A DNA stretch of 59,886 nucleotides, taken from contig NZ_BMZA01000006.1 of assembly GCF_014652555.1 (NCBI RefSeq), positions 1 through 59,886 on the forward strand. Reading direction: 5' to 3'. This DNA is from Novosphingobium colocasiae. GTDB lineage: Bacteria > Pseudomonadota > Alphaproteobacteria > Sphingomonadales > Sphingomonadaceae. A program made the position numbers and the translations under genes. The notes under the pieces were generated by a model. It did not search any database, was not told where the DNA came from, and saw only the letters and a program-made list of their open reading frames with translations. Shown piece by piece: positions 1 through 8,559 of the stretch; within the stretch, counting starts at the first letter, position 1; each line of letters begins with the position of its first letter.

Positions 1-300
1 TCGAAGGCTGAAGCCAGCATCCGACTGAAGTCGGAGGGTTTGCTCCTCACTTGGGACACTAAGCACGATGTACTTCACAAACCTATTGAATTCGTCCTTC
101 AGTCGAAGCTGAAGATGTTCTCCTACTGTAGACTTCCCAGCCCCTTTATATCCAAGGAATAAAAATCGTGATCCGCTTATGGCCTGCTCAGAAGCATTCT
201 TATAGTCAATATACCCATCTATGAGCAATCCGGGGTCATTTGATCGCTCGGCTTCGGCACTGGCGTATCCAAATGCGATATTCTTGAAACTCAACGTCAA
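1..300 (-). CDS. P-loop ATPase, N-terminal part (cut by window edge)
   Basis: I read an uninterrupted 100-codon frame from a TTG at 300 to the window edge. The product contains FLFLGYKGAGKST at about residues 44-56, a good Walker A motif (GxxGxGKS/T), so it should bind ATP or GTP. No in-frame ATG lies between the upstream stop and the TTG codons at 300 and 294. A GGGGGG tract just upstream could serve as ribosome-binding site, with better spacing to the TTG at 294. Base composition is clearly more AT-rich than the rest of the window, which suggests an accessory or transferred gene. The family cannot be fixed from 100 residues; stand-alone P-loop ATPases of this style occur in defence and mobile islands, but that is inference. 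Confidence 0.6.
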   Translation of the reverse strand, partial: MTLSFKNIAFGYASAEAERSNDPGLLIDGYIDYKNASEQAISGSRFLFLGYKGAGKSTVGEHLQLRLKDEFNRFVKYIVLSVPSEEQTLRLQSDAGFSLR

Positions 301-699
301 ATCCCCCCAGCTTCGATCCGAGCAGTCTCGCTCGAGGTGAGCGCTATTTCAATACCTCATGGGCGTTGATTTTCAATTGCATCAGTGCAGTAGTCTCTCT
401 CGCTGCTCAACATGCGCGCTTCGCTCGAAAGGCTCGTTGGGAACGGAGCCGGACGATCGCCGTCATAGCTAACCCCGCCACATGTTTGCGAGGGCCTGTG
501 TGGCAACAGCGTCCGATCGCGGGATTGGAAATTGTCCCTCCAAACGACTGCAATGGGCGCGTAGCAGACCGGCGGGACTTTAATTTCTGGAAGACTCGTT
601 TCGGCGAAAGCCGACGCTTCAGAGGCCGCACCGAAACGGCGTGACTTGGTCGCAACCTGCGGTCCCCTCCCTTTCCCGCCCCCCATCCGAAGCCCCCCC
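301..699. other. Intergenic stretch without a convincing gene
   Basis: About 400 bases separate the low-GC P-loop gene from the 3' end of the histidine kinase. Short open frames exist on both strands but none has a plausible ribosome-binding site together with protein-like composition; their products are Arg/Ser-rich. A small hairpin TCGGC-GAAA-GCCGA lies near 602-615. The stretch probably marks the boundary between an accessory island on the left and core genome on the right. Confidence 0.4.
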
Positions 700-2964
700 C
701 TAAAGCACCTCCATCTGCCGCAGCAGCGCCCGCAGCCGGGCCGGCTTGACCGGCTTGTTGAGGATCGACAGCGACAGTGCGGCCAGTTCGGTCTTGGTGC
801 GTTCGCTGCGATCGGCGGTGATGACCATGGCCGGAATGGCACGCTCCGCCTTCGCCCGCAGGCGGGCGATCGCCTGGGCACCGGTCAGCCCGTCATCGAG
901 GTGATAATCGACGATCAGCAGCGTCGGCTGCTGCGCCAGTGCCGTCAGCGCGGCGGGGTCGTCCGGGCCGCCGGCGGTCACCACGTCGAGGCCCCAGTTC
1001 TCCAGCAGCGCTTCCATGCCGTTGCGGATGCCGGGATCGTTATCGATCACCAGCACCAGCCCGCCCGCCCCTTCGCGCGCGCCGGGGGCGGCGGGGGCAA
1101 GGTCGTCCTGACGTTCCACCGCCGCCACACTCGGCAGCCGGATCGAGAAGGCCGCACCCCGGCCGGGCGCGGTATCGAGCGCGATCGGGTGGCCGAGCAT
1201 GGCGCTGACGCGGCGGACGATGGCAAGCCCCAGCCCTTTGCCGGGAATGCCCCGGGTGGTGCCGACGCGGCGGAACTCCTCGAAAATCTCGTCGCGATCC
1301 TGCGGCGCAATGCCCGGCCCGGTGTCGCGCACGGTGACGACGACCTCCTCTTCGCCGACGCTCACCTCGACATCGACCGCCCCCTGTTCGGTGTAGCGGA
1401 TGGCGTTGGACACGAAGTTCTGCAGCACGCGGCGCAGCAGGCGGTGGTCCGAGCGCACCCATGCCGCGGTTTCGGAGACGGTGAAGGCCAGCCCGCCGGA
1501 ACTCGCCAGCGGCGCGAATTCAATGCGCAGCGCGCTCAGGATCGAGCCGAGCGGGACGTGGACGATCTCCGGCTGGATCGCGCCGGCATCAAGGCGCGAA
1601 ATCTCGAACAGCGCTTCGAGCAGGTCCTCCACCGAATCGAGCGCGGTGGAGGCCTGCTGCACCAGCGCCTGCGGCCGTTCAGGCAAGGCATGCCCGTCCA
1701 TTGCCGACACGAACAGCCGCGCGGCGTTGAGTGGCTGCAGCAGATCGTGGCTGGCGGCGGCCAGGAAGCTGGTCTTGGACCGGTTGGCGGTTTCGGCCTC
1801 GTTCTTGGCTTCGACCAGTTGTCGGTTGACCTCGACCAGTTCGGCGGTGCGCTGTTCCACCCGCTTTTCCAGCGTCTCGGCGGTTTCGGTCAGCGAGCGC
1901 TGGAGGCGGATGTGATCGGATACATCGTCGAACGCGAAGACCATGCCGCCGTTCGACAGCGGGACCGAGCGGACCACGAAATGGCGGCCATCCATCACGC
2001 AGGCGAATTCGCGCCGCGCCTCCGCACCCTCGCGCCAGGCCAGGGCATCGGCATTGTCGAGGCCAAGCCGGTCGAGGCACCAGGCGGCCAGCGCCGCGTG
2101 GGTATCGATGCCCCGGCTGTGATCGCGCGGATCGACCGCCAGCGTGGCCAGCAACCCTTCGTTCCAGGCCTGCAGCCGGCGCTGCGGATCGAACAGGCAG
2201 ACCCCTTCGGACAGGGTATCGAGCGTGGCCTGCAGCGCCAGATTGCGCTCAGCCAGTTCCAGCGTGCGCTGCCGCGCATCCTCTGCCTTCACCGAAGTGA
2301 TATCGGTATAGATGCCCACCGTGCCGCCATCGCTGGTGCGCAGCTCGTTGATCTGGATCCAGCGCCCGTCGGACAGCGCCTGGACATGCGCGCCCTCCGC
2401 CCGGCGGTGCCGCGCCAGGCGGTCGTTGAGCCAGCGTTCGGGCGCGATCCGCGACCCCACCGCCGCGCCGGCCTGCGCCAGCCGGCTCGCCAGTTCGGCA
2501 AATTCCGGCTGTTCGCCCTCAAGCCCTTCGAAATGGGGAAATATCTTCAGGAACGCGCGGTTGCACAGGACCATGCGGTCTTCGGTATCGAACAGCGCAA
2601 AGCCATCCGCCAGCGAATCGATGGCATCGCGCAGCATGACCCGCGCCGCCGTGGCGTCCGCATGGGCCGCCGCGAGTTCGACATTGGCGGCGTTGAGCCG
2701 CTGCAGCGCGTTTTCCAGCGCGACGGTGCGGTCACGGACCATCGATTCGAGCGAGATCGCCGTCTCGAACATCGAAAAGGCGCTGCCCTGGATGTCGCTC
2801 GATCGCTCGACCCGGTCGATCAGCACCGCGTTGATCTTTTCGAGTTGCGCCACCCGGCGGCGCAGCATTTCCAGCTCGTCGCCGGCCTCCGCAACAGGGC
2901 CGCGCGTCACAGCAACTGCGCCCGCCTTATCCACGGCATCCCGGGTCTTTGCGACCACGCCCAT
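700..2964 (-). CDS. PAS-domain hybrid histidine kinase/response regulator (NahK/ErcS-like)
   Basis: Cytoplasmic hybrid sensor kinase of about 754 residues. Order: an N-terminal coiled-coil-like segment, two PAS-type modules (around residues 110-220 and 240-350), a dimerisation/phosphoacceptor helix with SHDLLQPLNAAR (phospho-His about 406), an HATPase domain (NAIRYTEQG N box, VRDTGPGIAP G1 box, GKGLGLAIV G2 box), and a C-terminal receiver with the phospho-Asp in VDYHLDDG (about 686) and the conserved Lys in NKPVKP. No transmembrane segment is evident. I chose the ATG at 2964, preceded by GAGAGGG, over a TTG at 2997. It lies 48 bases downstream of the FIST gene on the same strand, the arrangement of the NosP-NahK pair, in which the FIST protein controls kinase activity. 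The output partner is not visible. Confidence 0.88.
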   Translation of the reverse strand: MGVVAKTRDAVDKAGAVAVTRGPVAEAGDELEMLRRRVAQLEKINAVLIDRVERSSDIQGSAFSMFETAISLESMVRDRTVALENALQRLNAANVELAAAHADATAARVMLRDAIDSLADGFALFDTEDRMVLCNRAFLKIFPHFEGLEGEQPEFAELASRLAQAGAAVGSRIAPERWLNDRLARHRRAEGAHVQALSDGRWIQINELRTSDGGTVGIYTDITSVKAEDARQRTLELAERNLALQATLDTLSEGVCLFDPQRRLQAWNEGLLATLAVDPRDHSRGIDTHAALAAWCLDRLGLDNADALAWREGAEARREFACVMDGRHFVVRSVPLSNGGMVFAFDDVSDHIRLQRSLTETAETLEKRVEQRTAELVEVNRQLVEAKNEAETANRSKTSFLAAASHDLLQPLNAARLFVSAMDGHALPERPQALVQQASTALDSVEDLLEALFEISRLDAGAIQPEIVHVPLGSILSALRIEFAPLASSGGLAFTVSETAAWVRSDHRLLRRVLQNFVSNAIRYTEQGAVDVEVSVGEEEVVVTVRDTGPGIAPQDRDEIFEEFRRVGTTRGIPGKGLGLAIVRRVSAMLGHPIALDTAPGRGAAFSIRLPSVAAVERQDDLAPAAPGAREGAGGLVLVIDNDPGIRNGMEALLENWGLDVVTAGGPDDPAALTALAQQPTLLIVDYHLDDGLTGAQAIARLRAKAERAIPAMVITADRSERTKTELAALSLSILNKPVKPARLRALLRQMEVL

Positions 2965-3012
2965 CCTCACGCCCTCTCGTTCCGGTGGCTTTTGCAACCA
3001 TCCGGGTCAAGC

Positions 3013-4188
3013 TCAACTGGTTGGCGACAGGTTTGCGCGACCTATCGCAAGTCCACTGAATGTCTGGTTCATATGTGCGGCGAGGAACTGTTCGCCATAG
3101 GTATTGAACCCGATCACCCGGTTTTCGATATAGACTTTCGACACTTCGCGCACGATCTGCCGGTCTTCGGCGTCGATGCGGTTGAGGACGCAATCGAACG
3201 TGATGATGTGATCGATGCTGCCCACCGTGTCGCGCAAGGCCCCGAACAGGTCGCGGATCTGCACCAGCCGATCGACCGGCTCACCGATGCTGAGCACCAC
3301 CCCGGTATCGATGGCGCAATAGAAGGTCAGCGATCCATCCGGATTGGCCGACTGGATCGAACGCACATGGCTCTGCCCGCCGGTGCGCACCATCGGCGGG
3401 TAAGCGGCGAAGAAGTGGGCGTCGAGCGCGGTGGCCGAACTGCCGGTCAGCCGCAGGTATTCCTCGGCAGCGGGAGCGGCGTTGATCTCGAACACCGTGC
3501 GGGTTTCGGCATCGGCCTCGGTAATCACCATCTTGGCGGGGCCGGGCCGATAGTGGTTGGCGCTGAACACGTGCAGCGGGCGGCGGCTGGACAGCACCGC
3601 GATCACCGCCGCATCGGTGTGGAACCGCCCTTCGTGGAACACCCCGGTCTCGCGGAAAGACAGCCCGTCGCCGCTCGATCCGCCGATCAACTTGATGTCG
3701 CCCAGCGCGTGCTGCGCGGTCATCGTCAGCAGCTCTTCGCGGTGGGACAGGCCATCGACCAGGAACAGCGCCACCTGATACAGTTCATCGGCATAAGCGG
3801 CATGATCGAGCCGGGCCGAGGCGACGAGCTGGCGGATCGCCCGCTGCGCCCCTTCGCCGTCGAAATGATCGAGCGCCTCGAAGCGCAGCGCGGCGATCGA
3901 GAAATCCTGCGCCGGAAAGCCGATGAACACCAGGCTATCGCTGTCATAGCCGCGATCGGTCACTTCGCCGGCGCTGGTGCAGCCGATCAGCGGCAACCCG
4001 GGCAGCCCTTCGTTCAGCGCGGCGGCGAGGGCATCGCGCGGATAGGTGTGCGAGCAGAACAGCAGGGCCCCGGCAAGCTCCGCCCCGCCGATCGCCGCGC
4101 GCAGCTCCGCGACCGCCGCGACCGGGTCCGTCGCGTGCGCCGAACAGGTGATGAGCGGCCTTTCGGTGATCTGCGTTTGCAGGGTCAT
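3013..4188 (-). CDS. FIST N/C-domain sensory protein (NosP-like)
   Basis: The 391-residue product matches the two-part FIST family (FIST_N about residues 25-220, FIST_C about 225-370), with hallmark segments GCTSAGEV, LIGGSSGDG and GFNTYGEQ plus a late HMNQTF. FIST proteins are cytoplasmic sensors encoded beside signalling genes; the NosP subgroup binds haem and nitric oxide and inhibits a co-encoded hybrid kinase. The start ATG at 4188 has a good ribosome-binding site (GGGAGAAGGC). It precedes the hybrid kinase with a 48-base gap, so the two are probably co-transcribed and co-functional. Haem binding cannot be proved from sequence alone; a small-molecule ligand other than NO is possible. Confidence 0.85.
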   Translation of the reverse strand: MTLQTQITERPLITCSAHATDPVAAVAELRAAIGGAELAGALLFCSHTYPRDALAAALNEGLPGLPLIGCTSAGEVTDRGYDSDSLVFIGFPAQDFSIAALRFEALDHFDGEGAQRAIRQLVASARLDHAAYADELYQVALFLVDGLSHREELLTMTAQHALGDIKLIGGSSGDGLSFRETGVFHEGRFHTDAAVIAVLSSRRPLHVFSANHYRPGPAKMVITEADAETRTVFEINAAPAAEEYLRLTGSSATALDAHFFAAYPPMVRTGGQSHVRSIQSANPDGSLTFYCAIDTGVVLSIGEPVDRLVQIRDLFGALRDTVGSIDHIITFDCVLNRIDAEDRQIVREVSKVYIENRVIGFNTYGEQFLAAHMNQTFSGLAIGRANLSPTS

Positions 4189-4247
4189 GCCTTCTCCCGA
4201 TGGGACGGCCCGCTTGCCTGCGCGCCTCTCCGTCTCAAACCCCAGGT

Positions 4248-4712
4248 TTACCCCCGGGGCCGCTGCACTCCAAGCGCCGAATCCGAGGCCGACGGGCCAT
4301 CGGACGGCTCAGCCGGAGCGTCGCCGCGCAGCGGTTCGCCGGCGGCTTCGAGTGCCGCGCACTCCGCATCGGTGAACACCCGGCTGCGGATGACAAAGCG
4401 CACGCCCTCGGGTGCCTCCAGGCTCATCCCCGCGCCGCGGCCCGGCACGACATCAATAGTGACCTGGGTATGACGCCAGTATTCGAACTGGGCTGCCCCG
4501 ATCCACACCGGGGTATCGCCGGTCAGCCGCCCCAGCAGCACGTCCTGCCCGCCGACCCGAAATTCTCCGGCCACGAAACACATCGGTGCCGACCCGTCGC
4601 AGCAGCCGCCCGACTGGTGAAACATCAGCGGCCCGTGCCGCTCGCGCAGCCGGGCGATCCAGCGCTCCGCCTCGGCGCTGGCCAGAATCCGGAGCGGAAC
4701 ATCGCCGCTCAT
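4248..4712 (-). CDS. DUF779 family protein
   Basis: The 154-residue protein carries the DUF779 signature: HQSGGCCDGSAPMCF, LLGRLTGDTPVWIG and FEYWRHTQVTIDVVPGRGAGMSLE. The paired Cys and following Cys look like a metal- or redox-binding site. DUF779 genes are commonly next to NAD-dependent acetaldehyde/aldehyde dehydrogenases, as here (133 bases downstream of the dehydrogenase, same strand), but the biochemical role is unknown. The ATG at 4712 gives the family-like N-terminus MSGDVPLRILAS; an upstream in-frame start at 4751 would add 13 residues. The C-terminal 30 residues are low-complexity (Glu/Ala/Pro/Ser-rich). Confidence 0.85.
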   Translation of the reverse strand: MSGDVPLRILASAEAERWIARLRERHGPLMFHQSGGCCDGSAPMCFVAGEFRVGGQDVLLGRLTGDTPVWIGAAQFEYWRHTQVTIDVVPGRGAGMSLEAPEGVRFVIRSRVFTDAECAALEAAGEPLRGDAPAEPSDGPSASDSALGVQRPRG

Positions 4713-4845
4713 CGCCCCTGCTTCACGAAACGAAGCGATGGACGGTCGCAAGACCGCCCATCGCCATGTCCGGCCCGCCCCCGCCGCGTTGCTGAGGGAG
4801 AGGGAGCGGCGGCAGTCCGGTAAGAAGGAGGCAGGTTTTGCGCGA

Positions 4846-6366
4846 TCAGAAGAAACCCAGCGCCTTGGGGCTGTAGCTCACCAGCAGGTTCTTGGTCTGC
4901 TGGTAGTGATCGAGCATCATCTTGTGCGTCTCGCGCCCGATGCCCGACTGCTTGTAGCCCCCGAAGGCGGCGTGAGCGGGATAGGCGTGGTAGCAGTTCG
5001 TCCAGACGCGGCCGGCCTGGATGCCCCGGCCGAAGCGATAGGCGCGGGTCCCGTCGCGGGTCCACACGCCGGCCCCAAGGCCGTAAAGCGTGTCGTTGGC
5101 GATCTCCAGCGCTTCCTCGTCGCTCGAAAACTTCGTCACCGACAGCACCGGGCCGAAGATTTCCTCCTGGAAGATGCGCATCTTGTTGTGCCCTTCGAGC
5201 ACGGTCGGCTGGACGTAATAGCCCTGCGCCAGCTCGCCTTCGTGCATGGCCCGCTCGCCGCCGGTCAGCACCCTGGCACCTTCGTCCTTGCCGATCTGGA
5301 TATAGGACAGGATCTTCTCGAGCTGATCGTTCGAAGCCTGGGCACCGATCATCGTCGCGGCATCTAGCGGGCTGCCCAGCTTGATCGCCTCGACCCGCTT
5401 GATCGCCTTTTCCATGAACGCATCGTAGATCGATTCGTGCACCAGCGCGCGGCTCGGGCAGGTGCAGACCTCGCCCTGGTTCAGCGCGAACATCGCGAAC
5501 CCTTCCAGCGCTTTGTCGAGATAATCGTCATCGGCGGCCATCACGTCGGCGAAGAAGATGTTCGGGCTCTTGCCGCCCAGTTCCAGCGTGCACGGGATGA
5601 GGTTTTCCGAAGCATATTGCATGATCAGGCGGCCGGTGGTGGTTTCGCCGGTAAAGGCGATCTTGCTGATCCGCTTGTTGGTGGCGAGCGGCTTGCCCGC
5701 TTCGATGCCGAACCCGTTGACGATGTTGAGCACGCCCGGCGGCAGGATGTCGGCGATCAGTTCGGCCAGCACCAGGATCGACATCGGCGTCTGCTCGGCG
5801 GGCTTGAGGACTACGCAGTTGCCGGCGGCCAGCGCCGGGGCCAGTTTCCACGCCGCCATCAGGATCGGGAAGTTCCACGGAATGATCTGGCCGACCACGC
5901 CGAGCGGTTCGTGGAAGTGATAAGCCACGGTGTCGTGGTCGATCTCGGCGATCGAGCCTTCCTGCGCCCGGACGCACGATGCGAAGTAGCGGAAGTGATC
6001 GAGCGCCAGCGGAATGTCCGCCGCCATCGTCTCGCGGATCGGCTTGCCGTTGTCGATCGTCTCGACCAGCGCGATTTTCTCGAGGTTGGCTTCCATGCGG
6101 TCGGCGATGCGCAGCAGAACGTTGGCCCGCTCGATCGTCGAGGTCTTGCCCCAGGCATCCTTGGCCGCGTGCGCCGCATCCAGCGCCAGCTCGATGTCCT
6201 CGGCGGTGCCGCGCGCCACCCGGCACACGACCTGCCCGGTGACCGGCGAGACGTTGTCGAAATAGGCGCCGCGCACGGGGGCGACCCACTTGCCGCCGAT
6301 GAAATTGTCGAACGTCTCGCGAATCAGCGAATCGCCGGTGAATTTGCTCATTGCCTGTTCCAGCAT
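4846..6366 (-). CDS. NAD-dependent aldehyde (acetaldehyde-type) dehydrogenase
   Basis: About 506 residues, normal for the ExaC/AldB branch of the aldehyde dehydrogenase superfamily, which oxidises acetaldehyde and related short aldehydes with NAD. Visible motifs: [10 protein letters not shown] at the N-terminus, IIPWNFPI, the nucleotide-binding FTGETTTGR, the catalytic Glu in LELGGKSPN and the catalytic Cys in [11 protein letters not shown]. Starts at 6387, 6366 and 6351 are possible; 6366 is preceded by GGAG at suitable distance. DUF779, FIST and kinase genes follow on the same strand, recalling the Pseudomonas ethanol-oxidation neighbourhood where NosP/NahK-like and ExaC-like genes are near each other. 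It is divergent from bioF with a roughly 150-base shared upstream region. Confidence 0.9.
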   Translation of the reverse strand: MLEQAMSKFTGDSLIRETFDNFIGGKWVAPVRGAYFDNVSPVTGQVVCRVARGTAEDIELALDAAHAAKDAWGKTSTIERANVLLRIADRMEANLEKIALVETIDNGKPIRETMAADIPLALDHFRYFASCVRAQEGSIAEIDHDTVAYHFHEPLGVVGQIIPWNFPILMAAWKLAPALAAGNCVVLKPAEQTPMSILVLAELIADILPPGVLNIVNGFGIEAGKPLATNKRISKIAFTGETTTGRLIMQYASENLIPCTLELGGKSPNIFFADVMAADDDYLDKALEGFAMFALNQGEVCTCPSRALVHESIYDAFMEKAIKRVEAIKLGSPLDAATMIGAQASNDQLEKILSYIQIGKDEGARVLTGGERAMHEGELAQGYYVQPTVLEGHNKMRIFQEEIFGPVLSVTKFSSDEEALEIANDTLYGLGAGVWTRDGTRAYRFGRGIQAGRVWTNCYHAYPAHAAFGGYKQSGIGRETHKMMLDHYQQTKNLLVSYSPKALGFF

Positions 6367-6515
6367 CCCCATGACTCCATTTCGCAATGCCAGGTTTTTC
6401 TGCCGGCACTGTGGTCCTGCGGGGCGCGCGCGCCAATTGTACCTTGGGCTTAGGCGGCGGGCGGCGACGAAGCGCCATTGTGCAAAGACGCGTCATGCCA
6501 TACCGGCCTTGCCGG

Positions 6516-7679
6516 ATGAGCAGGCTCGATTCCGTGCTGGAAGCGGCGCTCGCGCGGATCGACCGGGCGGGGCGGCGGCGCGTGCTGCGCCCCGGCGCGC
6601 TGCTGCCCGGCGGCCGGATCAGGCGCGACGGCCGAACACTGATCGATTTCTCCAGCAACGACTATCTCGGCCTCGCCCGCCACCCGCTGCTGGCCGAACG
6701 CGCGCAGGCCTGGACGGCGGCGATGGGTACCGGCTCGGGCGCATCGCGGCTGGTCACCGGCACAAGCACCGAGCAGCTCGCCCTCGAAGCGCGCATCGCC
6801 GCGTTCAAGCATTGCGAGGCGGCGCTGATCTTCGCTTCCGGCTGGCAGGCCAATGCCGCGACGATCCCCGCGCTGCTCGCGGCCGTGCCCGGCGCGGCGC
6901 TGTTCACCGATCGGCTCGCCCACGCCAGCATGCACGCCGGCATCGCCATGGCCGGGGCCCGCCAGCACCGCTTCCGCCACAACGATCTCGACCATCTCGA
7001 TGCCCTGCTGGCCGAAAAGGGCGCGGATGCCCCGGCGCGGATCGTGCTGGTCGAAAGCGTCTATTCGATGGACGGCGATCGCTGCGACATGGCCCGTCTC
7101 GCCGCCATCGCCGCGCGGCACGATGCCTTCCTCTATGTCGACGAAGCCCATGCGACCGGCGTTCTCGGTCCTGAGGGCGCGGGCCTGTCCGCCACGGTAC
7201 CGGGCGCGGTCGATCTGGTGATGGGCACCTTCAGCAAGGCGCTGGGCGGGTTCGGGGCCTATGTGGCAGGATCGCGGGTGCTGATCGATTACCTCGTCAA
7301 CGCGGCCAGCGGCTTCATCTTCACCACCGCCCCGCCGCCAGCCGTATTCGGCGCGATCGACGCCGCGCTCGATCTTGTGCCCGCGATGGATGCTGAGCGT
7401 GCGCACCTTGCCGCGCTGGGCGATCGGCTGCGCACCGGACTGGCGGGGCTCGGCATCGATCACGGCGCGTCCAGCACCCAGATCGTGCCCGCGATCATCG
7501 GTGCCGAGGAGGATGCGCTGGCGCTGTCCGCGCGCCTTGAGGCACAAGGCATGCTGGCCAGCGCGATCCGCCCGCCCACCGTCCCGCCCGGCACCAGCCG
7601 CCTGCGCATCGCCCTGCGTGCCGGCCATTCTGCGGCGGACATCGATGCGTTGGTCGCGGCGATCGGGGCGGCCCTGTGA
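6516..7679 (+). CDS. bioF: 8-amino-7-oxononanoate synthase
   Basis: PLP-dependent enzyme of the alpha-oxoamine synthase family (387 residues) that condenses pimeloyl-ACP with alanine in the first ring-building step of biotin synthesis. Motifs: IDFSSNDYLGL, GSGASRLVTG, DEAHATGVLG and the PLP lysine in GTFSKALGGFGAY (about residue 241). The ATG at 6516 gives the usual N-terminus; the frame stays open upstream to 6387 but that part lacks family character and overlaps the divergent dehydrogenase's promoter. First gene of a plus-strand biotin cluster. The next gene is separated from it by a 220-base palindromic repeat. Confidence 0.95.
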   Translation: MSRLDSVLEAALARIDRAGRRRVLRPGALLPGGRIRRDGRTLIDFSSNDYLGLARHPLLAERAQAWTAAMGTGSGASRLVTGTSTEQLALEARIAAFKHCEAALIFASGWQANAATIPALLAAVPGAALFTDRLAHASMHAGIAMAGARQHRFRHNDLDHLDALLAEKGADAPARIVLVESVYSMDGDRCDMARLAAIAARHDAFLYVDEAHATGVLGPEGAGLSATVPGAVDLVMGTFSKALGGFGAYVAGSRVLIDYLVNAASGFIFTTAPPPAVFGAIDAALDLVPAMDAERAHLAALGDRLRTGLAGLGIDHGASSTQIVPAIIGAEEDALALSARLEAQGMLASAIRPPTVPPGTSRLRIALRAGHSAADIDALVAAIGAAL

Positions 7680-7686
7680 TGGGGTT

Positions 7687-7906
7687 CACGCGGAGGCGCG
7701 GAGACGCGGAGAAGAGGGACGGATCGCGCAAAGGCGCGAAGGCGCAAAGGCGTAGACCTGCGCCGCAGGCATCTTACCATTCCTCCACGTTGAACGGACC
7801 GCAAGACCTCAAGTCAAAGACGGCTTCGCCGTCGGCTTTACTCCTTCGCGCCTTTGCGCCTTTGCGCGAAACCCTTCTTTTCTCCGCGTCTCCGCGCCTC
7901 CGCGTG
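7687..7906. repeat. Dispersed palindromic repeat, copy 1 (220 bp, 27-bp perfect terminal arms)
   Basis: The segment begins at 7687 with CACGCGGAGGCGCGGAGACG and ends at 7906 with its exact inverse: 7687-7713 and 7880-7906 are perfect 27-base inverted repeats. A second pair of arms made of CGCAAAGGCG units lies inside (about 7725-7751 and 7845-7868). The core holds a small hairpin, GACGGC-TTC-GCCGTC. Related copies are at 53515-53659 and about 59780-59863. No transposase frame is present, so it resembles a MITE- or REP-like element. It separates bioF from the hydrolase gene inside the biotin cluster and could form a very long hairpin in the transcript. Confidence 0.85.
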
Positions 7907-7935
7907 CAAAGCCATCCAAACACCCCGCTGCCACA

Positions 7936-8559
7936 ATGAACCTGCTGTTCCTCCACGGCTGGGGCTTCGACCGCCATCTCTGGGACGCTCTGCGCCCGCT
8001 GCTGCCGCAGGGCGAGCACGCGGTGGACGATCGGGGCTATTTTTGTGCGCAGCATCGCCCGGAAATCACTGCCCCGTTCCTCGCCGTGACCCACAGCTTC
8101 GGGACGATGCGATTGCTCAATGATCCGCCCGCAGGCTTGACAGGTGTCGTCGCGATCAACGGGTTCTCGCGATTTGCGCGGTCCGAGGCCGGGCCGGGCG
8201 TTCCCCGCCGGGTCATCGCGCAGATGCTGGCGGGCTTCGACGCCGATCCCGCGCGCGTCCTGCGCCAGTTTCGCGCCGGTTGCGGCGTGACCGATGCGAT
8301 TCCTCCGATTGACGCGGCAATGCTGCGCGATGACCTTGTCATGCTGCGCGACGGCACCGCGCCTACGCCGACCGTCCCGGTGCTGTCGCTGGAGGGCGGG
8401 CGCGACCATCTGCTCGATCCGGATACCCGCGCCGCGCAATTCCCCGGGACCCCGCTGGAGCGGCGCGAGCATCCCGACGCCGGCCACATGCTGCCGCTCA
8501 CGCACTCCGCATGGTGTGCGCAGCAAATCGGCGCTTTCGCCGGAGCGCTGGCTTCGTGA
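7936..8559 (+). CDS. Alpha/beta hydrolase, probable pimeloyl-ACP methyl ester esterase
   Basis: Short alpha/beta hydrolase (207 residues) starting MNLLFLHGWGFDRHLW, with a BioH-like oxyanion-hole segment HGWG. A nucleophile Ser sits in VTHSFGTM (a THSFG variant of GxSxG); a likely Asp is in GGRDHLLD and the His in PDAGHMLPL. Its stop overlaps the GTG start of bioC by four bases (GTGA), implying translational coupling. In biotin synthesis an esterase must remove the methyl group that BioC adds; BioH, BioG, BioJ, BioK and BioV are unrelated or distant solutions. Position and fold make this the gatekeeper esterase here, but the subfamily is not one I can name. The annotation as hydrolase is firm; the substrate is inferred. 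Confidence 0.8.
   Translation: MNLLFLHGWGFDRHLWDALRPLLPQGEHAVDDRGYFCAQHRPEITAPFLAVTHSFGTMRLLNDPPAGLTGVVAINGFSRFARSEAGPGVPRRVIAQMLAGFDADPARVLRQFRAGCGVTDAIPPIDAAMLRDDLVMLRDGTAPTPTVPVLSLEGGRDHLLDPDTRAAQFPGTPLERREHPDAGHMLPLTHSAWCAQQIGAFAGALAS

Noticed and set aside
366..644. A 92-codon frame in the left intergenic region
   Set aside because: No ATG start or ribosome-binding site, and composition is unlike the surrounding genes; overlapping frames on the other strand are equally open.
646..4473. A plus-strand open frame of about 1270 codons opposite the kinase and FIST genes
   Set aside because: It is the mirror of high-GC codon bias. Its product is Arg/Gln/His-rich without domains, while the minus strand encodes complete kinase and FIST motifs.
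6388..6515. Biotin operator (BirA or BioR box) upstream of bioF
   Set aside because: I found no clear match to TTGTAAACC-type or TTATCTATAA-type palindromes in the gap.
7676..7939. Small Arg-rich ORFs inside repeat copy 1
   Set aside because: They are translations of the palindromic repeat arms and recur in other copies in different frames; no start signals.
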